Source: JAJXWB01 sp037044955
GTDB taxonomy: Bacteria > Pseudomonadota > Alphaproteobacteria > Rhizobiales > Beijerinckiaceae
DNA length: 64,000 bases
Direction of reading: 5' to 3'
NCBI GenBank assembly: GCA_037044955.1
Contig: JBAOHX010000011.1
Location: forward strand, 1 to 64,000
The translations under genes and the position numbers were made by a program. Within the stretch, counting starts at the first letter, position 1. Every line of letters starts with the position of its first letter. Below are positions 27,016 to 35,594 of the stretch, piece after piece. Under the pieces are notes generated by a model. The model saw only the letters and a program-made list of their open reading frames with translations, was not told the DNA's origin and searched no databases.

Positions 27016-27753
27016 ATGGACCAGACCCACGATCATGGCGACGCCGACCGCCAGGCGAGCGATGCGTCGCACGACATGACGCATGACATGATACATGACT
27101 TGCGGCGCGAGGCGGGCGGCGCCCAGCGCCCGCGCGAGCCCGTCAGCCTGAAGGCGGCGTTGCGCCGCGCCCGCCTCGAGAACGCCGAGCGCGGCGATGC
27201 GCAGAGCGATCTGCACGGCGCCGAAGTCGCGCGGCTCGATCTTCTGCGCGAGCAGCTCGAGCCCGTGTTCGCGCAATTGCCCGAGGATTGCGATCTCTTC
27301 GATCTCGGCCTGATCCAGGGCGACAAGCCGCGCCTGTTCGTCGACATGATCGCCTTCGTGGAGCTGACGCGCGACCGCCGCGGCTTCCGCTTCCTGCAGG
27401 ACACGCGCAATGGCCGTGTGCTGCTGGCCGAGAGCGACCAGACGGAGACGATCACGCAATCGGTCGCCGATTATCTCGCGCGCCGCCTGATCGAGCGCGA
27501 GAAGGCGCTGACCGCCGCGACGAACACGGCGACGCGCGCGCTGCGCCCGGTCGCCGCCGACGGCGCGCAGGCCGCGACGACGAAGGCGCCTTCGTCGCGA
27601 CCCGCGAACGCCAGTCCTGCGCGCGCGCGCCCGCGTTTCCTGCGCGCGCTCGCGCGGTTCTTCCTGTTCGTGATCGAGGCGCTGGGTTCGGCCGCGTTCT
27701 TCGGCCTGCTGGCGGCCGGCGGCTGGTGGATCTGGAAGACCTATCTCCAGTGA
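27016..27753 (+). CDS. conserved hypothetical protein with C-terminal membrane anchor
   Basis: 245 residues from the ATG at 27016 (a GTG at 27001 is possible; AGAAAGGGCG is the better-placed ribosome site). It opens with a His/Asp-rich stretch (MDQTHDHGDADRQASDASHD, then HDMTHDMIHD). The globular middle contains LEPVFAQLPEDCDLFDLGLI and FVDMIAFVELTRDRRGFRFL, followed by an Ala/Thr/Pro linker. One C-terminal hydrophobic helix (FFLFVIEALGSAAFFGLLAA) ends GGWWIWKTYLQ. I know it only as a conserved alphaproteobacterial hypothetical. It follows the Tim44-like gene on the same strand and overlaps the convergent acetyltransferase gene by 13 bp. Confidence 0.75.
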   Translation: MDQTHDHGDADRQASDASHDMTHDMIHDLRREAGGAQRPREPVSLKAALRRARLENAERGDAQSDLHGAEVARLDLLREQLEPVFAQLPEDCDLFDLGLIQGDKPRLFVDMIAFVELTRDRRGFRFLQDTRNGRVLLAESDQTETITQSVADYLARRLIEREKALTAATNTATRALRPVAADGAQAATTKAPSSRPANASPARARPRFLRALARFFLFVIEALGSAAFFGLLAAGGWWIWKTYLQ

Positions 27754-28901
27754 TCGCGCGAGGTCACGGCGCGCGGCTGCGCCGGCGGTAGCAGAAAAGT
27801 GCGCAAGGAGCCCTTGAGCCGCCGCTCCGCCACTTCCGGCAGCGCGCGATAGGAGAGCGCCTGCGCGCCGCCGAACAGGTCCTGTCGCGCAGCGCCGAAA
27901 TGACGCTTGTAGGGCGCATTGCCGATGGTGAAATCGAACGCCGACAGACCGTCCTCGATCGCCTGCGCGATCATCATGTCGGCGGCGACGCCGCCGACTG
28001 ATTTCCGCGCCCATTCGTCGCCGCGAAAGCCCGACAGGAGAAAGTGAAACGCTTCCGCGCGCCGCAGGCCGAACTGGATGGCGACGCGCAGGCCGTCGAC
28101 TTCGAGCGCGCGGATTTCCGCGAAACCATTCTCGCGCGCGAGCAGATCCTCGTAGAAGGCGCGGAAGGCGGCGAGGTCGAGAATGTCGTGACGGCCGAGC
28201 GCGGCGTAGCGCGCGCGGCGCATCTCGGCGAGCTCGCGCAGCATGCCAATGCTTTCGTCGGCGTCGCGCGCGCACACGAGCCGCGCCGCGCCGCATTCCT
28301 CGAGCCGGCGGCGCTTGCGACGCAATTCCTTGCGAAAGCGCGCGCTCAAGGTCTCGCTCTCGTAAGCCTCGCGCGTTTGCGGCAGGACGACGCCCCATGC
28401 GCCGAGCGCGAGACGGCGCATGAAGCGCAGATGCACGAGCGGATTGGGCGCGCCGGCGATCGCGCCCGGCGACTTGTCGATGCGCAGGATGTCGGCGGGC
28501 GGCAGCGCGGCGCTGATCGAGGACCAGAGCGCGGCGAATTCGGAAGGCCGCGGGCGAAAGCCGGACGCGATCAGCGGCGCGTTGTAATCGCTTGCGCCGA
28601 GGTCGAGGAATTCGATCGCGCGAATCCCGCCGCGCCGATGCAGGCAGAGCGGCAGAAGCATCTGCGGCGCGCCGGTCGTTTTCTCGCGCACGAGAACGAA
28701 GAAGGGTTCGGCGCCTTCCGCCGGCGCGGCGATCCGCGCCAAGGGCTCCAGCCAGCGCCGTGTCTGGAAGACGGTCGCGTGTCCGGTTTCCTCGAGCGAT
28801 CGCCATTCTTCGGCGATCTCGCCGGGATCGAACGCGACGCAAATGTTCGATGCGGAGCAGCGGCGCGCCTGGATCGCACGAGTCGAGGAGAACCGGGCCA
28901 T
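27741..28901 (-). CDS. GNAT-superfamily acyltransferase, CelD/BcsL-like
   Basis: 386 residues from the ATG at 28901. The double-GNAT architecture typical of CelD-like proteins is suggested by an N-terminal block (VAFDPGEIAEEWRSLEETGH, TVFQTRRWLEPL) and a C-terminal block (ARFRKELRRKRRRLEECGAA, IRALEVDGLRVAIQFGLRRA, FDFTIGNAPYKRHFGA). Family members act in cellulose or exopolysaccharide synthesis or acylation. It lacks a clear operon partner; its 3' end overlaps the convergent gene at 27753. Confidence 0.8.
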   Translation of the reverse strand: MARFSSTRAIQARRCSASNICVAFDPGEIAEEWRSLEETGHATVFQTRRWLEPLARIAAPAEGAEPFFVLVREKTTGAPQMLLPLCLHRRGGIRAIEFLDLGASDYNAPLIASGFRPRPSEFAALWSSISAALPPADILRIDKSPGAIAGAPNPLVHLRFMRRLALGAWGVVLPQTREAYESETLSARFRKELRRKRRRLEECGAARLVCARDADESIGMLRELAEMRRARYAALGRHDILDLAAFRAFYEDLLARENGFAEIRALEVDGLRVAIQFGLRRAEAFHFLLSGFRGDEWARKSVGGVAADMMIAQAIEDGLSAFDFTIGNAPYKRHFGAARQDLFGGAQALSYRALPEVAERRLKGSLRTFLLPPAQPRAVTSRDHWR

Positions 28902-28974
28902 GCGACCGCCTCCGCCGCCGCGGGGCGCGGCCAGCCGGCGCAAAGGCTAGCATGCGCGGTCGCAAGCCTGAAAG

Positions 28975-29862
28975 CTACAGCGCGACCGGTCCGAGATCGC
29001 CGATGGTCGTGCGATCGTCCATCAGGCCGCGCGCCTGCGCCTTGATCGCGAAGCCGTCGCCGGCGCGCGCGATGGAAAAAAGATTGTAGCCCGCGCGATG
29101 CGTGCGCGAGCCGCCGGCGGCCGACGCCGAGGCGACGCCGACGACCGGCACGGGCCTGCGGTCGGGCCCGCGCAGATGCATGACCGACAGGCGATGATTG
29201 TGCCCGTGGATGACGAGTTCGGCGCCGTGGCGCGCGATCAGCGTCTCGAAGGCGGCGGCGTCCATCAGCCCGCGCCCGATCGAGGCGCCGGTCTTGTGCG
29301 GCGGGTGATGCAGCATGACGACGCGCGCGAGGTTTCTGGCCTTCGTCTCGTCGAGCAGGCGCGCGAGCGCCGCGCGCTGGCGCGGCCCGAGCTTGCCCGA
29401 AGCGATGAAGGGCGCCGTCGGCACGCCGGAGGACAGGCCGATCAGCGCGACGTCGCCCCGCACGCGCAGATAGGGATAGCTCGCCTGCCCGTCGTCGCCC
29501 GCCGCCCAGGGCGCGAAGGCGCGCGCGAGATGCTCGAGCGCCGAGGGCACGTAGGCGTCGTGGTTGCCCGGCGTGAAGCTCGCGTAATCCGGCGCGCCGA
29601 TGCGCTCCATCATCACGCGCGCGAGCTCGAATTCGGCCGGCAGGCCGATGTTGGCGAGATCGCCGGTGACGGCGATGTGATCTGGATCATGCGCGTGAAT
29701 GTCGGCGATGAGCGCCGCCAGCACGTCCATGTTGTGGACATGCGCGCGGCTGCGCTCCCAATTGAACCAGCCGGTGAAGCGCTTGCCCGCGAGATCGCGC
29801 GCGCGCGGGCGCGGCAGGGGGCCGAGGTGCAGGTCGGAGAGATGGGCGAGGAGGAAGGGCAC
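28975..29862 (-). CDS. metallophosphoesterase (calcineurin-like)
   Basis: 295 residues from a GTG at 29862, which places the first motif near the N-terminus (LLAHLSDLHLGPLPRP). All dimetal motifs are present: DLH, ITVTGDL-type (HIAVTGDLANIG), GNHD (SFTPGNHDAYVP), H (VVMLHHPPH) and GHNH (LVIHGHNHRLS). The enzyme should hydrolyse a phosphodiester or phosphomonoester; similar proteins include cyclic-nucleotide and lipid phosphoesterases. It follows mbfA on the same strand after 44 bp. Confidence 0.88.
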   Translation of the reverse strand: MPFLLAHLSDLHLGPLPRPRARDLAGKRFTGWFNWERSRAHVHNMDVLAALIADIHAHDPDHIAVTGDLANIGLPAEFELARVMMERIGAPDYASFTPGNHDAYVPSALEHLARAFAPWAAGDDGQASYPYLRVRGDVALIGLSSGVPTAPFIASGKLGPRQRAALARLLDETKARNLARVVMLHHPPHKTGASIGRGLMDAAAFETLIARHGAELVIHGHNHRLSVMHLRGPDRRPVPVVGVASASAAGGSRTHRAGYNLFSIARAGDGFAIKAQARGLMDDRTTIGDLGPVAL

Positions 29863-29906
29863 GGTGGAACATCTAGCCCGCGGCGCGCCCGAGGGCGAGG
29901 GCGCGC

Positions 29907-30878
29907 TCAGGCACCGCCGATCAAAATGCCCGCCGCCAGAACGATGACGCCGCCGAGCACGATCTGGAACACGGCCTGCAGAAATGGCGTGTCCATGTAT
30001 TTCGCGCGGATGAAGGCGATGGCCCAGAGTTCGACGAACACGACCGCGCCCGCGATGCCCGTGGCGATCCAGAAGGAATTCGGCCAGGCGTCCGGCACGA
30101 GATAGGGCAGCGTGTGGCCGAGGCCGCCGAGCGCGGTCATCAGGCCGCAGACGCCGCCGCGCAGCCAGGGCGAGCCGCGGCCGGTCAGCGAACCGTCGTC
30201 CGACAGCGCTTCGGCGAAGCCCATGGAAATGCCGGCGCCGATGGAGGCGGCGAGGCCGACGAGAAACGTCTCCCAATTGTGGTGCGTGGCGAAGGCGGCG
30301 GCGAACAGCGGCGCGAGCGTGGAGACCGAGCCGTCCATGAGGCCGGCGAGGCCCGGCTGCACATATTGCAGCACGAACATGCGATGGCGCGTGCGGTCTT
30401 CTTCCGTGCGCGCGTCGGGCGTCAGATTGTCGGCCTGCAATTTGCCCGCGAGCTTCTCGTGGCCCTGTTCGGCCAGCGCGAGGTCGCCGAGCAGCTTGCG
30501 CGTATCGATGTCCGTCGCCAGTTCGGCGGCGCGCTGGTAATAGCGCGCGGCCTGATGCTCCATGAGTTCGGATTCCTCGCGGATGCGTTCGAGCGACAGG
30601 TTCTTGGTCAGCCAGATCGGGCGGCGCTTGAGCGCTCCCTTCACGTCCTCGCGGCGGATCGGCGGCAGCGTCTCGCCGAAGCGCCGCTTGTACTGCGCGA
30701 GCAGCATTTCGCGATGGGTCTGCTCGACGTCGGCCATTTCGCGGAAGGTCCTGGCGGAGGCGGGATAGCGCTCGTCCAGGTCCTCGGCGAAGGCCATGTA
30801 TATGCGCGCGTCCTCTTCCTCCGAGGCGATGGCGATGGCGAGAATCTCGCGCTCGGTGAGATCGGCGAAAGATTTCAA
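29907..30878 (-). CDS. mbfA: membrane-bound ferritin MbfA (ferritin-like domain fused to VIT1/CCC1 transporter)
   Basis: 323 residues. N-terminal ferritin/rubrerythrin-like four-helix domain with iron-ligand residues in IASEEEDARIYMAFAEDL, ADVEQTHREMLL, EESELMEHQAARYY and ALAEQGHEKLA. The C-terminal VIT1/CCC1-type transporter has VQPGLAGLMDGSVSTLAPLF and four or five helices. In Bradyrhizobium and Agrobacterium this protein exports iron and protects against iron and peroxide stress, and is repressed by Irr. A matching Irr-type box lies just upstream (30898-30915), strong support for both identity and control. Confidence 0.92.
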   Translation of the reverse strand: MKSFADLTEREILAIAIASEEEDARIYMAFAEDLDERYPASARTFREMADVEQTHREMLLAQYKRRFGETLPPIRREDVKGALKRRPIWLTKNLSLERIREESELMEHQAARYYQRAAELATDIDTRKLLGDLALAEQGHEKLAGKLQADNLTPDARTEEDRTRHRMFVLQYVQPGLAGLMDGSVSTLAPLFAAAFATHHNWETFLVGLAASIGAGISMGFAEALSDDGSLTGRGSPWLRGGVCGLMTALGGLGHTLPYLVPDAWPNSFWIATGIAGAVVFVELWAIAFIRAKYMDTPFLQAVFQIVLGGVIVLAAGILIGGA

Positions 30879-30897
30879 AACGCGTGCTCCGAGGTTG

Positions 30898-30915
30898 TTT
30901 GGAATCGTTCTAAGG
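30898..30915. promoter_or_regulatory. Irr box (iron control element) of mbfA
   Basis: TTTGGAATCGTTCTAAGG on the plus strand; its complement CCTTAGAACGATTCCAAA matches the ICE pattern TTTAGAA-N3-TTCTAAA at most positions. It sits about 20 bp upstream of the mbfA ATG, where binding by Irr would block transcription when iron is low. Confidence 0.7.
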
Positions 30916-30961
30916 TGTGGAGGCTGCGATTTCCATAGCCCGGGCCTTGAGAACGGGCGTG

Positions 30962-30984
30962 TTGTATATTACCATAATATACAA
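30962..30984. promoter_or_regulatory. brnT: perfect palindromic operator of the brnT-brnA operon
   Basis: Perfect 10-bp arms TTGTATATTA (30962-30971) and TAATATACAA (30975-30984) around CCA, ending on the first base of the brnT ATG. It contains TATATT-like -10 elements. BrnA-type antitoxins autoregulate through such palindromes, so this is the expected binding site. Confidence 0.7.
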
Positions 30985-31286
30985 TGATCGACCTCGCCCG
31001 GATCGTCGGCTTTGAATGGGATGCGGGAAACTCTCGCAAGAGCGAAGAGAAGCATGGCGTCGCGCAGAGCGAGGCCGAGCAGGTCTTCCTGAACGAACCG
31101 CTCCTCGTGACGTCAGATATTCGCCACAGCGCAACGGAAGCGCGGCTGCATGCGCTGGGACGGACAGACGCCGGACGGTTTCTGCATCTCACGTTTACGT
31201 TGCGCGCCGAAGGCGCGCTTCTTCGCGTGATTTCAGCGCGCGACATGAGCCGCAGAGAAAGGAAAATCTATGCGCAAGAAGACTGA
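30984..31286 (+). CDS. brnT: BrnT-family ribonuclease toxin
   Basis: 100 residues. Shows the BrnT pattern FEWDAGNSRKSEEKHGVAQS, EAEQVFLNEPLL, and the C-terminal RVISARDMSRRERKIYAQ with the conserved Arg and basic residues of the RelE-like RNase fold. It cleaves RNA and arrests growth in studied members. It overlaps brnA by 17 bp, with toxin first, the normal BrnTA order. Confidence 0.9.
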   Translation: MIDLARIVGFEWDAGNSRKSEEKHGVAQSEAEQVFLNEPLLVTSDIRHSATEARLHALGRTDAGRFLHLTFTLRAEGALLRVISARDMSRRERKIYAQED

Positions 31287-31530
31287 CGCGCCGCCTTCCT
31301 TCCGCGACGAAGCCGAAGAGCGCGCTTATTGGGAAACGCACGATTCCGCCGACAGCGTCGACTGGACCAAGGCCGAGCGTGTGCGCCTGCCCAACCTCAA
31401 GCCTTCGACGGCCTCGATCTCGTTGCGCTTGCCGGTGAGCCTGCTCGAAAAGATCAAGGTGGCCGCAAACAAGCGCGACATGCCGTATCAATCGCTGATC
31501 AAGGCATGGCTTTCGGAAAAAGCGGGTTGA
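31270..31530 (+). CDS. brnA: BrnA-family antitoxin
   Basis: 86 residues. The N-terminal part (FRDEAEERAYWETHDSADSV, then DWTKAERVRLPNL) contacts the toxin in this family, and the C-terminal ribbon-helix-helix part (STASISLRLPVSLLEKIKVA, PYQSLIKAWLSEKAG) binds DNA. It neutralises BrnT and represses the operon. The ATG follows AAAGGAAAA. A Nudix gene begins 5 bp after its stop. Confidence 0.9.
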   Translation: MRKKTDAPPSFRDEAEERAYWETHDSADSVDWTKAERVRLPNLKPSTASISLRLPVSLLEKIKVAANKRDMPYQSLIKAWLSEKAG

Positions 31531-31535
31531 CGCGA

Positions 31536-32004
31536 GTGACGTCCCGAACCTCCCTGCGCACGCGCCTGACCGAAGGCGCGATCACGCGCATCGGACTGTT
31601 GCGGCGGGCGATGACGCTCGGGCGTTCGCGCGGCGGTCGTGGACGGGCAGGGCCGCGTCTTTCTCGTGCGGCACAGCTATGTCGCCGGCTGGTACCTGCC
31701 GGGCGGCGGCGTCGAGCGCGGCGAGACCTGCGGCGAGGCGCTGGCGCGCGAATTGATCGAGGAAGGCGGCATCGCGCTCACCGGCGAGCCGGAATTGCGC
31801 AGCCTGCATCACAATCGCGGACGCGACCACGTCGCCTTCTATGTCGTGCGGGATTTCACGCAGCAGGCGCCGAAGCAGCCCGATCTCGAAATTCTCGAGG
31901 CTGATTTTTTCGCGCGCGATGCGTTGCCAGCGGGAACGACGCGCGCGACGCGCGCGCGGCTTGCGGAAATGTTCGAGGGCGTTCCGGTCAGCGCCAAATG
32001 GTGA
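31536..32004 (+). CDS. Nudix hydrolase (frameshifted)
   Basis: About 155 residues after correction from a GTG at 31536; the start is uncertain. The Nudix box GGGVERGETCGEALARELIE followed by EGG is intact. One extra G near 31620 (ctcgggcgttcg) breaks the frame; removing it gives LLRRAMTLGVRAAVVDGQGR, the usual opening, then VFLVRHSYVAGWYLPGGGV. The enzyme hydrolyses a nucleoside diphosphate linked to another moiety; the substrate is unknown. Immediately after brnA, it may be co-transcribed with the toxin-antitoxin pair. Confidence 0.8.
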
Positions 32005-32016
32005 CTATCTGGGTAG

Positions 32017-33264
32017 TCATTCGGCCGGCGCCGGTTGCGCCTCGGGCGCCTGCGCCCAGGTCTCCGGCGCCAGTTCCTCGCGCCGGTCGGGGAAGGCGAG
32101 CGCGCAGGCGAGCGTGACGAGGGCTACGGCGGCCAGAACCAGCACGATGGCGGACAGCGATCCCGTGCGCTCGTGCAGGAAGCCGACGAGCGGCGCCGCC
32201 GCCGCGCCGCCGACGAAGCCGATGAAGAAGCGCAGCGAGTAGATTTTCGCGCGCATCGGCGGCGAGATGTAGCGCGCCGTCATCGTCTCGTTGATCGTCA
32301 CCTGCCCGAAGATCGTCGCGGCGACGAGACCAGCCAGCGGCAAGGCGAACCATCCTCGCGCGAAAGCGAGCGCCGCCATCGCAGGGGCGAGGGTCAGCGC
32401 CAGCGGCAGGAAGATGCGCTTCAGCGTCGTCTGGTCGATCAGGCGGCCGACCGTGAATTGCGTCAGCGCGCCGCAGAGCGTGACGGTGAAGGCGAGCACG
32501 CCGACGACCGGCAGCAGGCCGGGCTCGGAGGCGAGCCGTTCCTCCATCAGCTTCGGCAACAGAACCGTGAAGGCGTTGAAGACGAGGCCGGAGGCCGCCG
32601 AGATCGACAGCATGACGATCAGCGCGCGGCGCACGATCGCCTTCGGAATCTCGGGGAAAGGGCGCCCCTGCACATGGCGCGCGATCGCGACATGGTTCTG
32701 CGTCGCCCACCACAGGCCGAGCGCGATGCAGACGGCGCCGGGGACGGCGAAGCCGATGCGCCAGCCGGCCTGCTGCGACAGAAAGGCGGTGACCAGCGGC
32801 GCCGAGGCGACGCCGAGATTGCCGAACACGCCATTGAGGCCGAGCGCGCGGCCGGGCTTTTCGCCGGCGGCCTCGACCAGCATGGCCGTGCCGATCGGGT
32901 GGTAGATGGCCGAGAAGAAGCCGGCGAAGCCGAGCGCCACAGCGAGGCCGACGGGGCCCTGCGCCAGGCTCGCGGCCAGCAGCGCGACGCCGGTGCCGAG
33001 GAAGAAGGCCAGCATCATGCGCGGGCGGCCGAAGCGCGCGGCCAGCCAGCCCTGCGGCAACGAGCCCGCGCCATAGAGCGCGAACATCGCCGTCGCCAGC
33101 GCGACGATCGGGCCGTAATCCGCGCCGAAGGGGGAGTTCGGCGCGGCCATGGCGAGCACGGCGGTCGGCAGGATGAGCAGCGAATAATGGGTCAGCAGAT
33201 GCGCGGCGTTGATGAGCTGCAACTGCCGCGCCGCTGCGCGCGCCTGATCGATGTCGGCCTGCAT
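32017..33264 (-). CDS. MFS transporter
   Basis: 415 residues from the ATG at 33264, with about twelve hydrophobic segments. MFS loop 2-3 motif is visible as GWLAARFGRPRMMLAFFLGT, and its second-half counterpart as VGRLIDQTTLKRIFLPLALT. ALGLNGVFGNLGVASAPLVT resembles the FsrA/fosmidomycin-resistance-like and NNP-adjacent MFS groups. Substrate unknown. It converges with the Nudix gene and is divergent from the cupredoxin/FTR1 pair. Confidence 0.88.
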   Translation of the reverse strand: MQADIDQARAAARQLQLINAAHLLTHYSLLILPTAVLAMAAPNSPFGADYGPIVALATAMFALYGAGSLPQGWLAARFGRPRMMLAFFLGTGVALLAASLAQGPVGLAVALGFAGFFSAIYHPIGTAMLVEAAGEKPGRALGLNGVFGNLGVASAPLVTAFLSQQAGWRIGFAVPGAVCIALGLWWATQNHVAIARHVQGRPFPEIPKAIVRRALIVMLSISAASGLVFNAFTVLLPKLMEERLASEPGLLPVVGVLAFTVTLCGALTQFTVGRLIDQTTLKRIFLPLALTLAPAMAALAFARGWFALPLAGLVAATIFGQVTINETMTARYISPPMRAKIYSLRFFIGFVGGAAAAPLVGFLHERTGSLSAIVLVLAAVALVTLACALAFPDRREELAPETWAQAPEAQPAPAE

Positions 33265-33506
33265 GTCTCCTCCTGCGCCTGTCATATCAGCAGATGCGGC
33301 AGGTTGTCGCGGGCGGGCGGCGCAGGCGGGACGCGCGTTCGCCGCATGGTTGGGCTCCCGGCGCCCGCGGACCGCCCGCGCCTCTGGAATTGGAACGGAT
33401 TTAATCTTTCGCCGCGCCCTTGTTCGGCAAAGCCGGATTTGGTCAATGTCGGCTGCAAGGCAAGCGAGGCCGCGCCGCGTGCAGCGCGCGACATCGGGAG
33501 ACGGGA

Positions 33507-33842
33507 ATGTCGAGGAAGTTTGGTCTGATTTTCGGCGCGGTCGCATTTCTTGCAATGGCGCCCGCCTTCGCGGAAGACGGCCCGACCGTGACGCTCGTCG
33601 TCAAGGATCACAGGTTCGACCAGACGCAGCCCAAGGCCGTCGCCAACAAGCCCTTCACCATCGTCGTGAAGAACCAGGACCAGACGGCGATGGAATTCGA
33701 GAGCAAGTCGCTGCGCGTCGAGAAGGTCATTGCCGGCGGCGCCGAGGCGTCGTTCAAGATCCGCGCGCTCGCGCCGGGCAAGTACAAGTTCGAGGACGAG
33801 TTTCACGACAAGACCGCCAAGGGCGAGCTCATCGTCGAATAA
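33507..33842 (+). CDS. periplasmic cupredoxin-domain protein of an iron uptake system
   Basis: 111 residues with signal peptide SRKFGLIFGAVAFLAMAPAF and mature start EDGPTVTLVV. The cupredoxin fold is suggested by VTLVVKDHRFDQTQPKAVAN, PFTIVVKNQDQTAMEFESKS and GKYKFEDEFHDKTAKGELIV. Metal ligands look reduced relative to blue copper proteins (His in KDHRF and EFHDK, Met in AMEFE), as in EfeO-type N-terminal domains. An FTR1 permease follows after 18 bp, so it probably oxidises or hands over iron to that permease. Confidence 0.85.
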   Translation: MSRKFGLIFGAVAFLAMAPAFAEDGPTVTLVVKDHRFDQTQPKAVANKPFTIVVKNQDQTAMEFESKSLRVEKVIAGGAEASFKIRALAPGKYKFEDEFHDKTAKGELIVE

Positions 33843-33860
33843 TGGAGTAAGATCGCTTCC

Positions 33861-34707
33861 ATGCTGGGCGCCCTCATCATCGTCTTTCGCGAGGTCATCG
33901 AGGCCGGTCTCATCGTCGGCATCGTGATGGCGGCGACGCGCGGCGCGCCGCATGCCGGACGCTGGGTGGCGCTCGGCATCGCGGGCGGCCTTGCGCGGCG
34001 CTGCGCTGATGGCCGTCTTCGCCGAGAAGATCGCCAACGCCATGGCCGGCATCGGGCAGGAGATGTTCAACGCGGGCGTGCTCGCGCTCGCCGTCGTCAT
34101 GCTCGCCTGGCACAACATCTGGATGGCGCGCCACGGACGCGAACTGGCCGCCGAACTCAGAAACGTCGGGCAGGCGGTGGTCGAGGGCGACAGGTCGATG
34201 GCGGCGCTCGCCGTCGTCGTCGGCGTCGCGGTGCTGCGCGAGGGCTCGGAGGTCGTGCTGTTCCTCTACGGCGTCGCCGTTTCCGGCGGCGAGACCGCGG
34301 CCTCGCTGATAACAGGCGGCGCGCTCGGCCTGCTCGCCGGCGTCGTTCTCAGCGTCATCACGTTCGCCGGCCTCGTGCGCATTCCCGCGCATTATCTGTT
34401 CGGCGTCACGACCGCGCTCATCACGCTGCTCGCCGCGGGCCTTGCCGCGCAATGCGTCGCCTTCCTGCAGCAGGCGGGCGTCGTGGAGGCGCTGTCCCAG
34501 ACGGCGTGGGACACGTCGGGCATCCTTTCGGACAAGAGCCTGTTCGGGCGCGTGCTGCACACGCTGATCGGCTATTCCGACCAGCCGTCCGCCATGCAGG
34601 TCGTCGTCTATGTCGCGACGCTGGTCGTGATCGTGGCCGCGACACGCATCGTCGGCGCCTCGGCGCCGCCGCCGGCGCAGGCGCGGCGACCCGCGGCGGC
34701 GGAGTAA
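33861..34707 (+). CDS. FTR1-family iron permease (frameshifted)
   Basis: About 281 residues after correction, seven membrane helices. Iron-binding REXXE motifs are REVIE (IIVFREVIEAGLIVG, helix 1) and REGSE (VAVLREGSEVVLFLYG, helix 4). One extra base near 33995 (cttgcgcggcgctgc) breaks the frame; removing it gives GGLAGAALMAVFAEKI. It imports ferric iron across the inner membrane, paired with the cupredoxin upstream. No EfeB-type peroxidase is nearby. Confidence 0.88.
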
Positions 34708-34879
34708 CCCTCACGCCCGCCCGAACTTGCCGCGCGGGCGCTTTCATGATCCAAGAGCGGGCATGACGAGACGCCTTCGCCTGCGACGATAGACCCGCGA
34801 CCCGCGCCAGGCGCGCGAACGCCCTTGCCGCGCATGTTCTTGCGCGGGGCCCTGCGACCCTATCCTCGCCGAAGCCGAC

Positions 34880-35380
34880 ATGACCGAACTCGCCTTTTCC
34901 TTCTCGCCCCAGACCGACGCCGATCTGCCCGCGATCGAGCGGCTGACCGAACACGCCTTCGGCCCCGGCCGCTTCGCCAAGACCGCCTATCGCCTGCGCG
35001 AGGGGCTGAAGGGCGACCATTCGCTGTCCTTCGTCGCGCGCGTCGGCACGCTGCTGATCGGCGCCAACCGCATGACGCCGATCCGCATCGGCGACCAGCC
35101 GGCGCTGCTGCTCGGCCCTCTGGTGGTGGAGCCCGCCTTCCGCCAGCACGGGCTCGGCGAGAAACTCGTCGTCAAGTCGCTCGAGGCGGCGCGCGCGGCG
35201 GGCCACCGGCTGGTCATTCTCGTCGGCGATCCCGGCTATTACGGGCGCATGGGTTTTTCGCGCGTGCCGGACGGGCGGATGAAGATGCCGGGGCCGGTCG
35301 ACCCGGATCGCCTGCAATATCACGAGCTCGTCGAAGGCGCGCTCGACAGCGTTTCCGGCCTGATCTGGCGCGCGGACTGA
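34880..35380 (+). CDS. GNAT-family N-acetyltransferase, YhbS-like
   Basis: 166 residues. Acetyl-CoA-binding loop is visible in LLLGPLVVEPAFRQHGLGEK, preceded by SLSFVARVGTLLIGANRMTP and followed by ILVGDPGYYGRMGFSR, which is diagnostic of the YhbS-like group. Substrate unknown. Stands alone between the FTR1 gene and a palindromic repeat. Confidence 0.88.
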   Translation: MTELAFSFSPQTDADLPAIERLTEHAFGPGRFAKTAYRLREGLKGDHSLSFVARVGTLLIGANRMTPIRIGDQPALLLGPLVVEPAFRQHGLGEKLVVKSLEAARAAGHRLVILVGDPGYYGRMGFSRVPDGRMKMPGPVDPDRLQYHELVEGALDSVSGLIWRAD

Positions 35381-35448
35381 GCGCGCCACGAAAAGCGGCG
35401 GCCGGTTTTTCGCGCTACAGCGATTCACGCCTGCTCGGAATCATGCGC

Positions 35449-35537
35449 CGTCATTGCGAGGAGCGTAGCGACGAAGCAATCCATCCCCGGAACCGGACAG
35501 GCGCCCGGGGATGGATGCTCGCTTGCTCGCAATGACG
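35449..35537. repeat. long palindromic repeat, CGTCATTGCGAGGAGCG family
   Basis: Outer arms CGTCATTGCGAG (35449-35460) and CTCGCAATGACG (35526-35537) are perfect. Inside, GAAGCAATCCATCCCCGG faces CCCGGGGATGGATGCTCGCT as a second imperfect pair. This is one of the common intergenic repeats of high-GC alphaproteobacteria. It lies in the gap between an acetyltransferase and a hydrolase gene that face each other. Confidence 0.75.
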
Positions 35538-35594
35538 GCGCTGTTTCCGATAGATACTGAATCGCGCGACGCGCGTTCAGCATGATGAAACAGA

